Assembly: GCA_964347975.1 (NCBI GenBank)
Contig: CAYGAY010000004.1
Location: forward strand, 1-64,000
Reading direction: 5' to 3'
DNA length: 64,000 nt
DNA from: Bin87 sp964347975
GTDB taxonomy: Bacteria > Chloroflexota > Dehalococcoidia > Lucifugimonadales > UBA3495
Shown here: positions 50,186-60,011 of the stretch, in pieces
How the letters are laid out: every line of letters starts with the position of its first letter
Position numbering within the stretch: the stretch's first letter is position 1
Notes under the pieces: generated by a model
What the model was told of the DNA's origin: nothing
Database searches by the model: none
Seen by the model: the letters and a program-made list of their open reading frames with translations, nothing else
Position numbers and translations under genes: made by a program

Positions 50186-53089
50186 CTAGATGACCAAACC
50201 GGCACCGCTTGGCCGCGCCTTGCCGCCGTGCACCGACGGCTCGGCGCACCACTTGGCGGCCAGGCGGCGGATGGCCTGGTAGGTATCCTCGCCAAAGCTC
50301 AGCAGATCGCAGATTACGCGGCGGTCCAGCAGGGCGCGGTTAGCGTCGGCGTCGGCCAGATAGGCGGGCTGTAGGTCCTTGTCGCGGAACTCGTCAAAAA
50401 TGGCCTGGGCGGCGGCCAGTTGGGCGTCGGTTAGGGTGCGGAAGTTGAGGATGGGGAGCAAACGTATCGCCAAACGCAACACCCGGCCCCGACCTGGTTG
50501 TTGACGGCTGGAGTGCCACCAGTATCCCAACAGCCCTAACGTACTGTTGCTCCAAACTGCAAATGCGTAGTCGAACCTGTCGTCGCTAAAACTGACATTC
50601 GGCCACGCTGTGCCACCGATGGACGCCATTTCCGTTATAGCAACGGTCAAAGGCTGGGAATTGAACCGGAAATCGCGGCTGATATGGGCGCGGCTGGCGG
50701 TGGCCCAAAGCTCGGCGGCTCGGCGCTCCATTCCCCGCTTTACCCGCAGTTGCGAATCAGGCGCGCAAATCAGCCTGGTCTCGTTGCGCGCGCGGTGGCT
50801 GTACAGGGACGGGTAGGTTGCCGTAGGGCTGGGCGGCTCTTTGACGAAAGGCCCGTTGTGCGTGGTCATCGTCAGCATTGAATCGTGTACGCCTAGTTGT
50901 CCGATTTCCCCCAGTGTGGTCACCGGCAGGTCAAGCGCTTGCGGTTCTGCCGGCAGCCACAACTTGCCGCCGGCAAGCGAATGCGCCACTTGGGCCAGCG
51001 CGGCATCGGCGATACGGGCGGCGCCCCACCCGCTTTCGTATTCGGCGAGGGGCGCATCCAGAATCTCCCCGGCCGGGGCGGTTCCGCAGTAAATCGGTAT
51101 GCCGCCATAAGGGCCATCCTCCAGTTTGCGCTCCCCTGTGCTGCTGATAACGGCGCTGGCAACCTCACTGGCCTCTGCGAAACCCGGGGGGCGGCGGCGT
51201 AACGAAACAAACTTGGCGCGGCTATTGGGCCGGTCATCTTTGCCCCGCCGCCTCCCTACTACCAAACACTCGGCAATTCCGGTGTCCGATGAAAAGGACA
51301 TATCAGCATCATTGGCGATGCTGCTGACGATAGTGACATCGGTGTACTGCGTCGCAATCAGTTGCCGGAACTTGGCCCAGGACGAGCCGTTGATGGCAGT
51401 AAAGGGCAGCACCAGCGCGATGACGCCGCCGGGACGTACTTTTTTGTCGGCAATGGCCGCAAATGCCGAACCCAGCCCGGCGTGGCCGTGATAGTAGGAA
51501 TCCCGGGCCAGGCTGATCAGCCGCGCTGCCATATCGTCCTGGTCGGCCACCGGCGCGCCGAAGGCAGCGAAAGCAGCGTTCTGGACATTGCCCGCCGCGT
51601 CCCGGTGCTTGGTGTTGCTGGTGAAAGGCGGGTTCATAATCACGATGTCAAACTCGCCGTCGGGGATGTCGGCGATAATCTGGGCCGCCGTTTCCTCGCC
51701 CACGCTGCCGGTGCGCCGGGCCGGGTCGCTGGTGTTGAACAGCGTCAGCGCCGCCGAGGATTGCAGCAGCTCCAGCGAGCCGATGCGGACGCCGCCATCC
51801 GTCTGCCGCCCGTAGGCCAGCGTGTACAGTCGGGAGTTGTCAAAACGGACGGTGGGCGCGATGCCGGAAAGAGTGGAGCCGGTGATATGAATGGCCGACG
51901 GCATTACGTCGCAGCCGAACAGCGTTTCCTCCATCATCGTCGGATGCAGGGCGTCCGGGTTCCCGCCGGCGCGCTCGTGGCGGGCGGCGATCTGCTGGTA
52001 CACTGCCGACAGCAAGGCCCCGGTGCCGCAGGCGAAATCGCCGACCCGGAGGCGGCCGATGGCATCGGCGTCCGACCAGTCCACATCGCCCAGCTTGCCC
52101 ACGGCCAGGCGGGCCAGCAGGGCCGCCGAGGCCGGCAGCGTGTAGAAAGTCGCCAGATACTTGCGGTCGGCAATCAGCCGCTGGAAAATGCGCCCGGTAA
52201 GGTCGTGGGCGATGCTGGCTCCGGTGTCCATTATCGTTTCGGCGGTATCCCGCAACGTCCGCAGGGTCCGGGCGGCCTCGCCGGACGGAATATGCTCCAC
52301 AATATCTTTGGCGATGGCGAAAATCGCCCAGTAGTTAGTTTGCAGAATGGATGCCCAGGCGTCGAGGGTTGTACCCATCGGATTGATAACTTCCGGGCCG
52401 CAGACCTGTCGCAAAGAGGGTATGTCGTGAGCGCCGGCCAGCCGCTCGTGAAAGACCATGGCGTTGGCGATGATGGCGCAGGCCATGCGCCGGGTTTGCG
52501 GCACGTCTTCCATACCCAGCAGGCGGGCGATGCGCGGCATAATATCGGGGCGCAACGCAGCCATATTGTTCAGGATGGACACGGCGCGTTCAATGCCGTT
52601 TTCCAGGGCGGCAGCGGCGGCGTCCACCGCCTTCTGCGGGACGGATACCAGCGCAATCAAGTCCGCCAAATCGGTAACTGAACCTTCCAGCCAGCCCGAT
52701 TTGGGAAAGCGGCCGCCATCCTCATACAGGACGGCGTAAGACAGGCGGGTATCACGCAAGGCGGCGCGCAAGTTGCCGGCGAACCGGATGGCGTCAGGAT
52801 AACGTAGGGCGATGGCCGCCTCGATGGGGTTGGCCTCGTTGACCACGGGCAAGCCCAAGCGGGCGGCGGCATCCGCTTCGGCGTTGCCGGCCGGCTCGTA
52901 TTCGGCTTCAACCACCACCGGGGCGCGGTCGGGGGCGGTAATCAGATTGTCCAGTTGCAAGCCGGGCTGCCCGTCAATCAGTTGGGTATTCTCCGAGCGC
53001 ACCTGACAGCCGAACAGCATTCCCCGGAGCAACTCCCCGAGCTCGTTGTTGGCGCTCGGTTCGCTATGGCGGGGTTGACGGGTAGTCAC
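50186..53089 (-). CDS. large N6-adenine methyltransferase/type IIG-like RM protein (copy 2)
   Basis: A 967-residue protein. An N-terminal region has a degenerate nuclease-like motif (LDNLITAPDRAPVVVEAEY: D, E-x-E but no clear Lys). A helical domain follows, then a gamma-type methylase core with RVGDFACGTGALLSAVYQQI (SAM binding) and FDIVIMNPPFTSN (NPPF catalytic). The C-terminal part carries a likely target-recognition region. The layout matches type IIG enzymes, which restrict and methylate in one chain. It overlaps a tpiA 3' fragment by 4 bp and is a distant paralogue of 53421-56231. Confidence 0.85.
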   Translation of the reverse strand: MTTRQPRHSEPSANNELGELLRGMLFGCQVRSENTQLIDGQPGLQLDNLITAPDRAPVVVEAEYEPAGNAEADAAARLGLPVVNEANPIEAAIALRYPDAIRFAGNLRAALRDTRLSYAVLYEDGGRFPKSGWLEGSVTDLADLIALVSVPQKAVDAAAAALENGIERAVSILNNMAALRPDIMPRIARLLGMEDVPQTRRMACAIIANAMVFHERLAGAHDIPSLRQVCGPEVINPMGTTLDAWASILQTNYWAIFAIAKDIVEHIPSGEAARTLRTLRDTAETIMDTGASIAHDLTGRIFQRLIADRKYLATFYTLPASAALLARLAVGKLGDVDWSDADAIGRLRVGDFACGTGALLSAVYQQIAARHERAGGNPDALHPTMMEETLFGCDVMPSAIHITGSTLSGIAPTVRFDNSRLYTLAYGRQTDGGVRIGSLELLQSSAALTLFNTSDPARRTGSVGEETAAQIIADIPDGEFDIVIMNPPFTSNTKHRDAAGNVQNAAFAAFGAPVADQDDMAARLISLARDSYYHGHAGLGSAFAAIADKKVRPGGVIALVLPFTAINGSSWAKFRQLIATQYTDVTIVSSIANDADMSFSSDTGIAECLVVGRRRGKDDRPNSRAKFVSLRRRPPGFAEASEVASAVISSTGERKLEDGPYGGIPIYCGTAPAGEILDAPLAEYESGWGAARIADAALAQVAHSLAGGKLWLPAEPQALDLPVTTLGEIGQLGVHDSMLTMTTHNGPFVKEPPSPTATYPSLYSHRARNETRLICAPDSQLRVKRGMERRAAELWATASRAHISRDFRFNSQPLTVAITEMASIGGTAWPNVSFSDDRFDYAFAVWSNSTLGLLGYWWHSSRQQPGRGRVLRLAIRLLPILNFRTLTDAQLAAAQAIFDEFRDKDLQPAYLADADANRALLDRRVICDLLSFGEDTYQAIRRLAAKWCAEPSVHGGKARPSGAGLVI

Positions 53090-53385
53090 ACCGCGCTCCC
53101 GGAGGCGGCAAAGGCCTGGGCCACGCTCAGAAAAGCATCCGCGTCCAAGCTGGCCCCGCCCACCAGGGCGCCGTTGATGCTGGGCACAGCCGCGAAGTCG
53201 GCAGCATTGCCCGGATTAACGCTGCCTCCGTAAAGCAACGGTGTCGCGGCCGCCGCATCGGCGCCCAGGGACGCCGCGACGGTGGGCCGGATTGCGCCGC
53301 CCATCACGTCATCCTGACCCTCCGGCAGGCCGATGGGCTGGGCGAACTCGATGGTCTGTCCTTTGACTAAACCGCGCCGTTTCAT
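53086..53385 (-). pseudogene. chimeric frame: antitoxin-like start joined to tpiA 3' end
   Basis: 99 codons. The first 24 or so (MKRRGLVKGQTIEFAQPIGL then PEGQ) look like the start of a small VapB-type antitoxin. At about 53314 the frame continues into DDVMGGAIRPTVAASLGADA and the rest of TpiA, nearly identical to the end of the true tpiA at 56238. About 190 bp are duplicated. The fragment lacks the catalytic residues of triosephosphate isomerase except the phosphate-binding GG loop. Confidence 0.82.
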
Positions 53386-53420
53386 AGCGCACTTCTCCAG
53401 AAATCAAATCCCCATTCGCG

Positions 53421-56231
53421 CTACAACCGCCGGTTGCTCACCACCGGCTCCGTCGCCAGCAACCGCCGCAGACCCGCCAAATCCGGCAGCCCCAATATTG
53501 CCGCGATGCCGTCGTCCAGCTGCCGCCGCGCCGGGCAGTGCGCCATGGCCGGTAGCCGCTCAAACTCGGCAGCCGCCACATCGTCAAACAGCCGTGCCAT
53601 GGCCCGCAGTTGGGCATCCGAAAGGGCGCGCAAGTCCAGCACAGGCAGATATTCCAAGTCCGCTTTCTTTATGGCAACCCAACCGCCTCGGGTGCTGGTG
53701 CGCTCCGACAGGATAGTCAGGATGCCCAGGCTGGAGTTCAACCATACGGCCAAAGGTTTCTCAAAAGATTCGTCGTTAGCTACAATCGGCCACCACACAT
53801 TTGACAACGCTCGCGTATCCGACCGCATCGCTACAACTCTGGTAGTCTCCAGCCAAAGACGTTCGGCAATAAGCAATCGGCCAGCCTGTTGCCAGAGGTG
53901 TTCACCATATCCGGGTCGCTGGCCGCCTTTGGGAGTGACCAATGGCGACAGATAAGAGTCCGGCGTACATACCAGAGACTTTCGTTGCTCGGTATCGTGT
54001 CCTTCAACCATCGGGTAAGCGGTTACGGAATCAGTCCTGTCAAACCCATCGACCAGCCGGCGGCGGTCGGGGCCAACCTGCCCAAGTTCATCAAGCCGGC
54101 ACAGCGGAACATCCGCCGTCGCCGACTCCCCGGGAACCCACACTTTGCCGTCATCAAGCAGCCGCAATGCGTTGCGGGTTACGTCGGCGCGGGCGAACTG
54201 CACGCCGGCCCACTTTTTGCCGGCGATTTGTGATTCTGCAATCGAAACCATCTCGCCGACGTGCTGGCCGTCAACCGACAGCAGCGCCGCGCCCGTATCC
54301 TCGGCCTTTGCCGGCGTCGTGGCGCTGATAGCCTGCGCCACCCGGTGAGCATCCAGCACACCGGCGGGATTCCGCCAGAGGTTGACGAAGGTGGTGCGGC
54401 TTTCATCATCGGGGCTGGCGTCGGGGGCGCGGCGCGTGGCGATGAGCAAAGCTTCCGAAAGGTCGGTGCTGTCCGAAAAGTTCCAGCGCAAGGGGTCGTG
54501 GGATACGATAACGGTGTCCAGTATGAAATCGCGTTCAATCAGCGCGCGGGTCTGCTGCCAGGACGGGCCGGTGCAGACCGTAGCTGGCAGCACCAGCGCC
54601 AGACGGCCCTCGCCGGGCCGCAGCTTGGGCACCGCCGCGGCCACGAACGCCGCCCCCAAGCCGGCGGTAGCCGTTGCCGGACGTGACTTGAGGCGGCGGG
54701 ACAGCTCATTTTGCAGCCGGCGCCGGTCGGACGGCGGCAGGCTGCCGAACAGCAGGTTGCCGCCCACCGAGCGGGTGAACGGCGGGTTCATAATCGCCAA
54801 ATCCAGGTCGGGCAGGCGGGCGGTCACTCCCTCGGCGACGCCCCGCGCGCCGCCGCCGGATACCCGTTCCGCTTCCAGCGTCGCTACGCCGGTACTCTCC
54901 GCCGACAGCGCGAATTGCACCGCCGCCTCGTCCTCGCCCAGAAAATCCAGCGAACCCAGCGACACGTTGTCCCCAGCCGCGCCCAGCGACATCACGTAGA
55001 GGTTCATGCGGTCAAACTGGATGTCCGGGTTGAGCATGGCCAGGCTGGTGGCGGCGAAATGCACGGCGGAAAGTTGCACGTCGTAGCCATGCAGGGCCTG
55101 CTCCACCATTGCCTTGTGCAGCGCGCCGGCGTCCTGCCCGCCAGCGCCGATATGACGGCGTTCCGTCTCAGCGGCCACCGCCATCAGCAGCGTTCCGGTG
55201 CCGCAGGCCAGGTCGGCCACATTGAGCGCCGCCGGAAACTCGTGGTCGCTCCAGTCAATATGCGGCGGCCAGTCGTGAAACACCAGGCGGGACAGCAGCG
55301 TAGCCGCCGGCACCGACGTGTAGTAAGCGCCGGTGAACTTGGCATCGGTCAGCAGGGTATGAAACAGTCGCCCCGATAAATCGTGCCCTTCCAGCCGCCG
55401 GGTGTCCGCCATCGCCTTGACCAGCGGCACGATAGCCGCCAGTTGCAATTCTTCCGGCCCGTCGCCAATCACTCGCAGGATGCTGGCCGCCAGGTCAAAA
55501 ACCGGCACGTAGTCGATGCGGTCGCAGATGTATCGCCAGGCATGGTGCAGCCCGGCCAGTTTATCGCCCAGCGCTTCGTTGACGGTAGGGACGGCTTCGT
55601 TGGAGGCGGCGAGGCGGTCCTGAAAGGCCAGGGCGTTGAACAGCGCCAGGCAGCCGATACGCAGGGCCGCGGCGCGGTCCTTCTCCTGGTCGGTCTGGGC
55701 GATGATTTCGGCGACGCGGCGGGAGAGGCGGGCGTGGCCGGCGATTTGCCGCGCCGCCTGCTCTACCGCATACTGAATAACCCCGGCGGCGGCCACTACC
55801 CGGTCCACCCCCTCCAGTTCCAGCGGCAGGGCGCGCAACAGGTCGGCAAGGTCGGTGTAGGAGCCGCTGCGGATGGGGGGCGCATCCCCCGGCGAATGTT
55901 GCCACCACTGCAGATCCGTGGCCATCGCCAGCCCGGCGTGGACATTCTCCAGTCCTTTCAGCCGTTGCGGGTAAAGCACGCCGATGACGGCCAGCGTGTC
56001 AGGAAAGTTTTGCCGCCGCTCCTCCAGTTGGCTGGACAGCAGGCCGGCGGAATCATCCCACTTGCATTCCAGCAGGATAGTGTCGCCGGTTTTCAACTCC
56101 ACCAGAATGTCGGGCGCGCCTTGCCGGCTGCGCCGCTCCGCTCTGGCTTTGAGGCCGGAGTCTCGCAACAGCTGCGCCAGCAGTGTGTTGACCGCTTCCT
56201 CGCGCACGTTTTCGGATAGAGCCGTGGTCAT
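53421..56231 (-). CDS. type IIG-like restriction-modification protein (copy 1)
   Basis: A 936-residue protein. The N-terminal PD-(D/E)XK nuclease is intact: APDILVELKTGDTILLECKW, giving D41 and E55-C-K57. Then come a helical domain, a methylase core with NVADLACGTGTLLMAV (SAM) and LDLAIMNPPFTRS (NPPF), and a C-terminal target-recognition-like region. The order nuclease-methylase-recognition in one chain is that of type IIG enzymes. It begins 6 bp after the tpiA stop on the same strand, so it may be transcribed from the glycolysis operon. Confidence 0.88.
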   Translation of the reverse strand: MTTALSENVREEAVNTLLAQLLRDSGLKARAERRSRQGAPDILVELKTGDTILLECKWDDSAGLLSSQLEERRQNFPDTLAVIGVLYPQRLKGLENVHAGLAMATDLQWWQHSPGDAPPIRSGSYTDLADLLRALPLELEGVDRVVAAAGVIQYAVEQAARQIAGHARLSRRVAEIIAQTDQEKDRAAALRIGCLALFNALAFQDRLAASNEAVPTVNEALGDKLAGLHHAWRYICDRIDYVPVFDLAASILRVIGDGPEELQLAAIVPLVKAMADTRRLEGHDLSGRLFHTLLTDAKFTGAYYTSVPAATLLSRLVFHDWPPHIDWSDHEFPAALNVADLACGTGTLLMAVAAETERRHIGAGGQDAGALHKAMVEQALHGYDVQLSAVHFAATSLAMLNPDIQFDRMNLYVMSLGAAGDNVSLGSLDFLGEDEAAVQFALSAESTGVATLEAERVSGGGARGVAEGVTARLPDLDLAIMNPPFTRSVGGNLLFGSLPPSDRRRLQNELSRRLKSRPATATAGLGAAFVAAAVPKLRPGEGRLALVLPATVCTGPSWQQTRALIERDFILDTVIVSHDPLRWNFSDSTDLSEALLIATRRAPDASPDDESRTTFVNLWRNPAGVLDAHRVAQAISATTPAKAEDTGAALLSVDGQHVGEMVSIAESQIAGKKWAGVQFARADVTRNALRLLDDGKVWVPGESATADVPLCRLDELGQVGPDRRRLVDGFDRTDSVTAYPMVEGHDTEQRKSLVCTPDSYLSPLVTPKGGQRPGYGEHLWQQAGRLLIAERLWLETTRVVAMRSDTRALSNVWWPIVANDESFEKPLAVWLNSSLGILTILSERTSTRGGWVAIKKADLEYLPVLDLRALSDAQLRAMARLFDDVAAAEFERLPAMAHCPARRQLDDGIAAILGLPDLAGLRRLLATEPVVSNRRL

Positions 56232-56237
56232 AATCGC

Positions 56238-57005
56238 TCACCCGGCAAAAGCCCGGGCCACTCCCAAAAAGGACTCCGCATCCAGGCTGGCCCCGCCCAC
56301 CAATGCGCCGTTGATGCTGGGCACAGCCGCGAAGTCGGCAGCATTGCCCGGATTAACGCTGCCTCCGTAAAGCAACGGTGTTGCGGCCGCTGCATCGGCG
56401 CCCAGGGACGCCGCGACGGTGGGGCGGATTGCGCCGCCCATCACGTCGTCAGCGATCTCCGGAGTGGCCGCGCGCCCGGTGCCGATAGCCCAGACGGGTT
56501 CATAGGCAATCGCGAGTTTGCCTTGAGCGCTTTCCGGGTCCAGGTCGGTAAGGGCCGCCACCACCTGCCGACGGATGACCTCGGCGGCCCGCCCCGATTC
56601 CCGCTCGTCCAGGGTTTCGCCAACGCAGACGATAGGGCGCAGACCGTGGCGCAGGGCAGCGACGGCCTTGCGGCCCACGGACTCGTCGGTTTCGCCGAAA
56701 AACTGGCGACGCTCGGAGTGGCCGATGATGACGTAGTCGCAGAGACCGATGAGCATGGGCGGCGCGATTTCGCCGGTGAAGGCGCCACTGTCGTCGGCGT
56801 GCATATTCTGGGCGGCCACGGCGACGCCGCTGCCGGCCACGGCATCCCGCACGGCGGCCAGCGACACAAATGGCGGCCCCAGGATCAGGCTGACTCGGCT
56901 CAACCCCGCAGCGCCGGCCGCGATTGCGGATGCCAACGACACGCCGGAGAGAATGTCGGTGTTCATTTTCCAGTTGCCGGCGACGATGGCCGGCGCGGCA
57001 GCCAT
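56238..57005 (-). CDS. tpiA: triosephosphate isomerase
   Basis: A 255-residue TIM barrel. The catalytic set is complete: Lys in AGNWKMN (about 13), His in IIGHSERRQ, Glu in AYEPVWAIGTG with the flexible loop 6, and the phosphate-binding LLYGGSVNPGN. It interconverts DHAP and glyceraldehyde-3-phosphate. It lies downstream of apgM and pgk on the same strand. Its last 190 bp are duplicated at 53101-53314. A 1-bp stop-start overlap links it to the preceding membrane protein gene. Confidence 0.97.
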   Translation of the reverse strand: MAAAPAIVAGNWKMNTDILSGVSLASAIAAGAAGLSRVSLILGPPFVSLAAVRDAVAGSGVAVAAQNMHADDSGAFTGEIAPPMLIGLCDYVIIGHSERRQFFGETDESVGRKAVAALRHGLRPIVCVGETLDERESGRAAEVIRRQVVAALTDLDPESAQGKLAIAYEPVWAIGTGRAATPEIADDVMGGAIRPTVAASLGADAAAATPLLYGGSVNPGNAADFAAVPSINGALVGGASLDAESFLGVARAFAG

Positions 57006-57454
57006 CAGAGCTCCCTCGGCTCGGCGCCCGGTTGCGGCTCGTCAAACGGCCGTCCCTCGTTTTCAGCCTTGGCTTTGCGCTGCAGCCATGCCTCCCATTC
57101 CCGGTTGGCTTCGGCGCGGCCTTCGTCTTTGTGCTTTTGGATTACCGGCTTGACCCATTTGTTGACCGCGAATTGGTAAAGTACCATGAAAAAGGCTGCT
57201 CCTTGCACTGTGACCAGCGCCGAAAACGCGATACCGATTCCAATTTGCCCGCATTCCGGCGCGGCGGCCCGGATAACTGTAGTGTGCCACAGCCACCAGG
57301 CAGCGTCGATTTCCCCGGCTTTCTCCCAGATGATAACGACTACCGTAGGCAAGCCCAGCAGCGTTACCAGTCCAAAGTAGGATAAAACAAAAGAGCGGGG
57401 AATGCTCCAGATAGCCTCGCGCCAATTGGAATTGTGGTTGTTGTCCTCCACCAC
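57005..57454 (-). CDS. two-helix membrane protein in the glycolysis cluster
   Basis: 149 residues. It has two hydrophobic segments (FGLVTLLGLPTVVVIIWEKAG and IGIGIAFSALVTVQGAAFFM) with a Trp-rich loop between, and a charged C-terminal half (KHKDEGRAEANREWEAWLQR). The stop overlaps the tpiA start (TGATG at 57007-57003). Not recognised; likely an inner-membrane protein with a cytoplasmic tail. Confidence 0.72.
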   Translation of the reverse strand: MVEDNNHNSNWREAIWSIPRSFVLSYFGLVTLLGLPTVVVIIWEKAGEIDAAWWLWHTTVIRAAAPECGQIGIGIAFSALVTVQGAAFFMVLYQFAVNKWVKPVIQKHKDEGRAEANREWEAWLQRKAKAENEGRPFDEPQPGAEPREL

Positions 57455-57551
57455 AATAAATACCCAATCAGGCTACCGTTCTGCCGTTCCTTGACACAAC
57501 CACCGGCGCCGTCCGGCGTGTAGTCCCCAAAGAAAACGCTGCCACAAAACG

Positions 57552-58757
57552 CTACGGGCCATACTTGCCCAGCTTGCCGGAGTGGGACAGAGCCAACAGC
57601 ATGATGGTTTCCGCCGGGATGCGTCCCAGGGAGCCACGGGCGCAGGCGCGCTCGTTGAAGCCGTCCACCCCTTCGCCCAGCGTCAGCTTGGAATGGAGCA
57701 TGAAGGGGACCGGGTGCCAGCTGTGGGACGCCATAATGGCCGGGGTTGCATGGTCGCCGGCCACCATCAGCACGTCGGGCCGGAGGTCCAATATGCGCGG
57801 GACGTGAACGTCCAACTCCTCCAGCCGTTTTACCTTGCCGTCGAAATCGCCGTCTTCGCCGGCGGCGTCGGCCGGCTTGTAGTGGATAAAGAAAAAATCG
57901 TGATCCTCCCAGTTGGCCTGGAGGGTGTCCACCTCGTCTCCGAAGGTCATGCCGGTGGGGATGATCTGCATATTGGCGACCGACGCCAGACCGCGATACA
58001 TGGGATAGGCGGCGATGGCAGCCGGGTTGAGCTGATAGACCTGTCCGAAGTCAGGCAGGTTAGGCAGCTGGGCCCAGCCACGCAGCAAAACCATGTTGGC
58101 CGGCTGTTCTTCGGAGAGCCGGCGCCCGGCCTCGGCGACGAACTGCTGCACGACGTCGGCGGTGCGCGCTGCTTCGGGAGCCAATGGGCCAGCAGGACGT
58201 GGCGCCACGCCCTCGCGTTGCGGGTCGGTCTCCTCGACCGCCTCGGAAAGGCCCTCGCCGCGAAGCCGCAGCACGAAACGGTAATCTTGCACTGGAAACA
58301 CGTCCACCTGGACGCCGGGAATTTCGATGCGGTCCAAACGCTCGCACAGGGGGGCGCTCAACTCGGTGGCGATGCGTCCGGCCCGGCGGTCGGTGAGCAG
58401 TCCTGCGTCGTCAACGGTGCAGAAGTTGCCCCGCGCCGCCACGTCACCGGGCAGCAAATCGATGCCGATGCCCAGAGCTTCCAGCACCCCTCTGCCGATG
58501 AAGTACTTCAGGGGGTTGTAGCCAAAGAGGGCCAGGTGTCCGGGGCCACTGCCTGGGGCAATGCCAACTTCCACCGGCGTGGTCAAGCCGCAGGCGCTGC
58601 GTTGGGCCAGGGCGTCCAGGTTGGGGATGTGAGCGGTTTCCAGTTCCGACTTGCGCGTGTCGGGATGAGGCAACCCTCCGAGTCCGTCGGCCACCAGCAT
58701 GACAATCTTTGATGGCGTGCTGGCGATGCTGTCGTGAATCTGTTCCAGGTCAATCAT
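57552..58757 (-). CDS. apgM: cofactor-independent phosphoglycerate mutase, archaeal type
   Basis: A 401-residue alkaline-phosphatase-superfamily enzyme of the ApgM/aPGAM group, interconverting 3- and 2-phosphoglycerate. The signatures are MLVADGLGGLPHPDTRKSEL at the start (metal Asp), PVEVGIAPGSGPGHLALFGYN with the catalytic Ser region, RGVLEALG, IHYKPADAAGEDGDFDGKV and VAGDHATPAIMASHSWHPVP (metal Asp/His). It is shorter than the 510-residue bacterial GpmI. It is 24 bp after pgk on the same strand. Confidence 0.95.
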   Translation of the reverse strand: MIDLEQIHDSIASTPSKIVMLVADGLGGLPHPDTRKSELETAHIPNLDALAQRSACGLTTPVEVGIAPGSGPGHLALFGYNPLKYFIGRGVLEALGIGIDLLPGDVAARGNFCTVDDAGLLTDRRAGRIATELSAPLCERLDRIEIPGVQVDVFPVQDYRFVLRLRGEGLSEAVEETDPQREGVAPRPAGPLAPEAARTADVVQQFVAEAGRRLSEEQPANMVLLRGWAQLPNLPDFGQVYQLNPAAIAAYPMYRGLASVANMQIIPTGMTFGDEVDTLQANWEDHDFFFIHYKPADAAGEDGDFDGKVKRLEELDVHVPRILDLRPDVLMVAGDHATPAIMASHSWHPVPFMLHSKLTLGEGVDGFNERACARGSLGRIPAETIMLLALSHSGKLGKYGP

Positions 58758-58781
58758 GTTCGCTCCGGGTGCAGCGGAATA

Positions 58782-59993
58782 TCAAGCGTCGGGGATGGCG
58801 GCTATACCGGGCAGGGTGCGGCCTTCCAGGAATTCCAGGGCGGCGCCTCCGCCAGTGGAAACGTGGGTCATCTTGTCCATCAAGCCCAGGGCCTCGACCG
58901 CTTCCGCCGTGGAACCGCCGCCCACCACGGTGGTCACACCGGGAAGTTCCGCGATGCCGCCGGCCACGGTGCGGGTGCCGGCGCGGAACTGCTCCATCTC
59001 GAACACGCCCATGGGCCCGTTCCAAAGAATGGTCTTGCAGCCAGACAATTCACCGGCGTAACGGCCGGCAGTGTCCGCGCCGATGTCCATGATGTACCAG
59101 CCGTCCGGGACGTTGTCTGAGGAAACGGTGTTGACCGATGCGGGTTGGGGCGAGAACTCGTTGGCGGCAACCACGTCTGTGGGAAGATGGACGGTTACGC
59201 CGCCGGCGTCAGCGCGTCGCATCACATCCCGGGCAAAGTTCGTGCGATCCTCCTCTACAACGGACGCGCCCACCGACTTGCCGGCCGCGGCGAGGAAGGT
59301 CACGGCCATTCCGCCGCCGATGAACAGGTGATCCAGGCGTTCCAGCAGGTTTTCCAGAACCAGGATTTTGTCGCTGACCTTGGCGCCGCCCATCAGCGCG
59401 GCCAGGGGCCGGTCTGGTTCGGCCAATGCCAAACCCAGGGACTCGACCTCGCGCTGCGTGAGCAGTCCCATCGCGGTGGGCAGGTGTCGGGGTATCCCAA
59501 CGGTTGAGGCGTGGGCGCGGTGGGCCACGGCGAAGGCATCCATGACGAAGCAGTCCGCAAGGGCGGCCAACTCCGCGGCGAAGGCCCGGAATGTTGAAGA
59601 ATCCGGGTCGCTTTCCTCGCCTTCGTGGAACCGCAGGTTTTCCAGCAGGCATATATCGCCGGCGGACATACCGGCGACGCGCTCGGTCACGGCTTCACCC
59701 GTGCAGTCGCGGAGGGACGCTACCGGGCGGCCCAGGAGCACAGCCAGCCGGTCGCCCACCGGCTTCAAGCGCAATCCGTCGTCAACTTTGCCGCGGGGAC
59801 GACCGAGGTGAGAACACAGCACGGTGCGGCACTGTCTTTCCACCAGGTATTGGATGGTGGGCAAGGTGGCGCGGAGGCGCTGGTCGTAATTGGCGATGGC
59901 CTCCACTCCCTGCTCGATGGGTACGTTGAAGTCAACACGCACCAGGACCGTCTTGCCCGCCACGTCCAGTTGGGAAAGGGTACGCTTGCTCAT
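58782..59993 (-). CDS. pgk: phosphoglycerate kinase
   Basis: A 403-residue PGK making ATP from 1,3-bisphosphoglycerate. Typical parts are VLVRVDFNVPIEQG (substrate Asp/Asn), HLGRPRGKVD, the LLENLRFHEGEE region, MGGAKVSDKILVLENLL, ILWNGPMGVFEMEQF and the C-terminal VVGGGSTAEAVEALGLMDKM and HVSTGGGAALEFLEG. It heads the glycolytic run pgk-apgM-(membrane protein)-tpiA. Confidence 0.98.
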   Translation of the reverse strand: MSKRTLSQLDVAGKTVLVRVDFNVPIEQGVEAIANYDQRLRATLPTIQYLVERQCRTVLCSHLGRPRGKVDDGLRLKPVGDRLAVLLGRPVASLRDCTGEAVTERVAGMSAGDICLLENLRFHEGEESDPDSSTFRAFAAELAALADCFVMDAFAVAHRAHASTVGIPRHLPTAMGLLTQREVESLGLALAEPDRPLAALMGGAKVSDKILVLENLLERLDHLFIGGGMAVTFLAAAGKSVGASVVEEDRTNFARDVMRRADAGGVTVHLPTDVVAANEFSPQPASVNTVSSDNVPDGWYIMDIGADTAGRYAGELSGCKTILWNGPMGVFEMEQFRAGTRTVAGGIAELPGVTTVVGGGSTAEAVEALGLMDKMTHVSTGGGAALEFLEGRTLPGIAAIPDA

Positions 59994-60011
59994 TTGATTA
60001 CCCTCTGAAGG

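Noticed and set aside
51362..52681. Long plus-strand frames opposite the RM genes (also 54711-56219).
   Set aside because: The minus strand encodes methylase motifs (FACGTG, NPPF) throughout; the plus frames show no motif.
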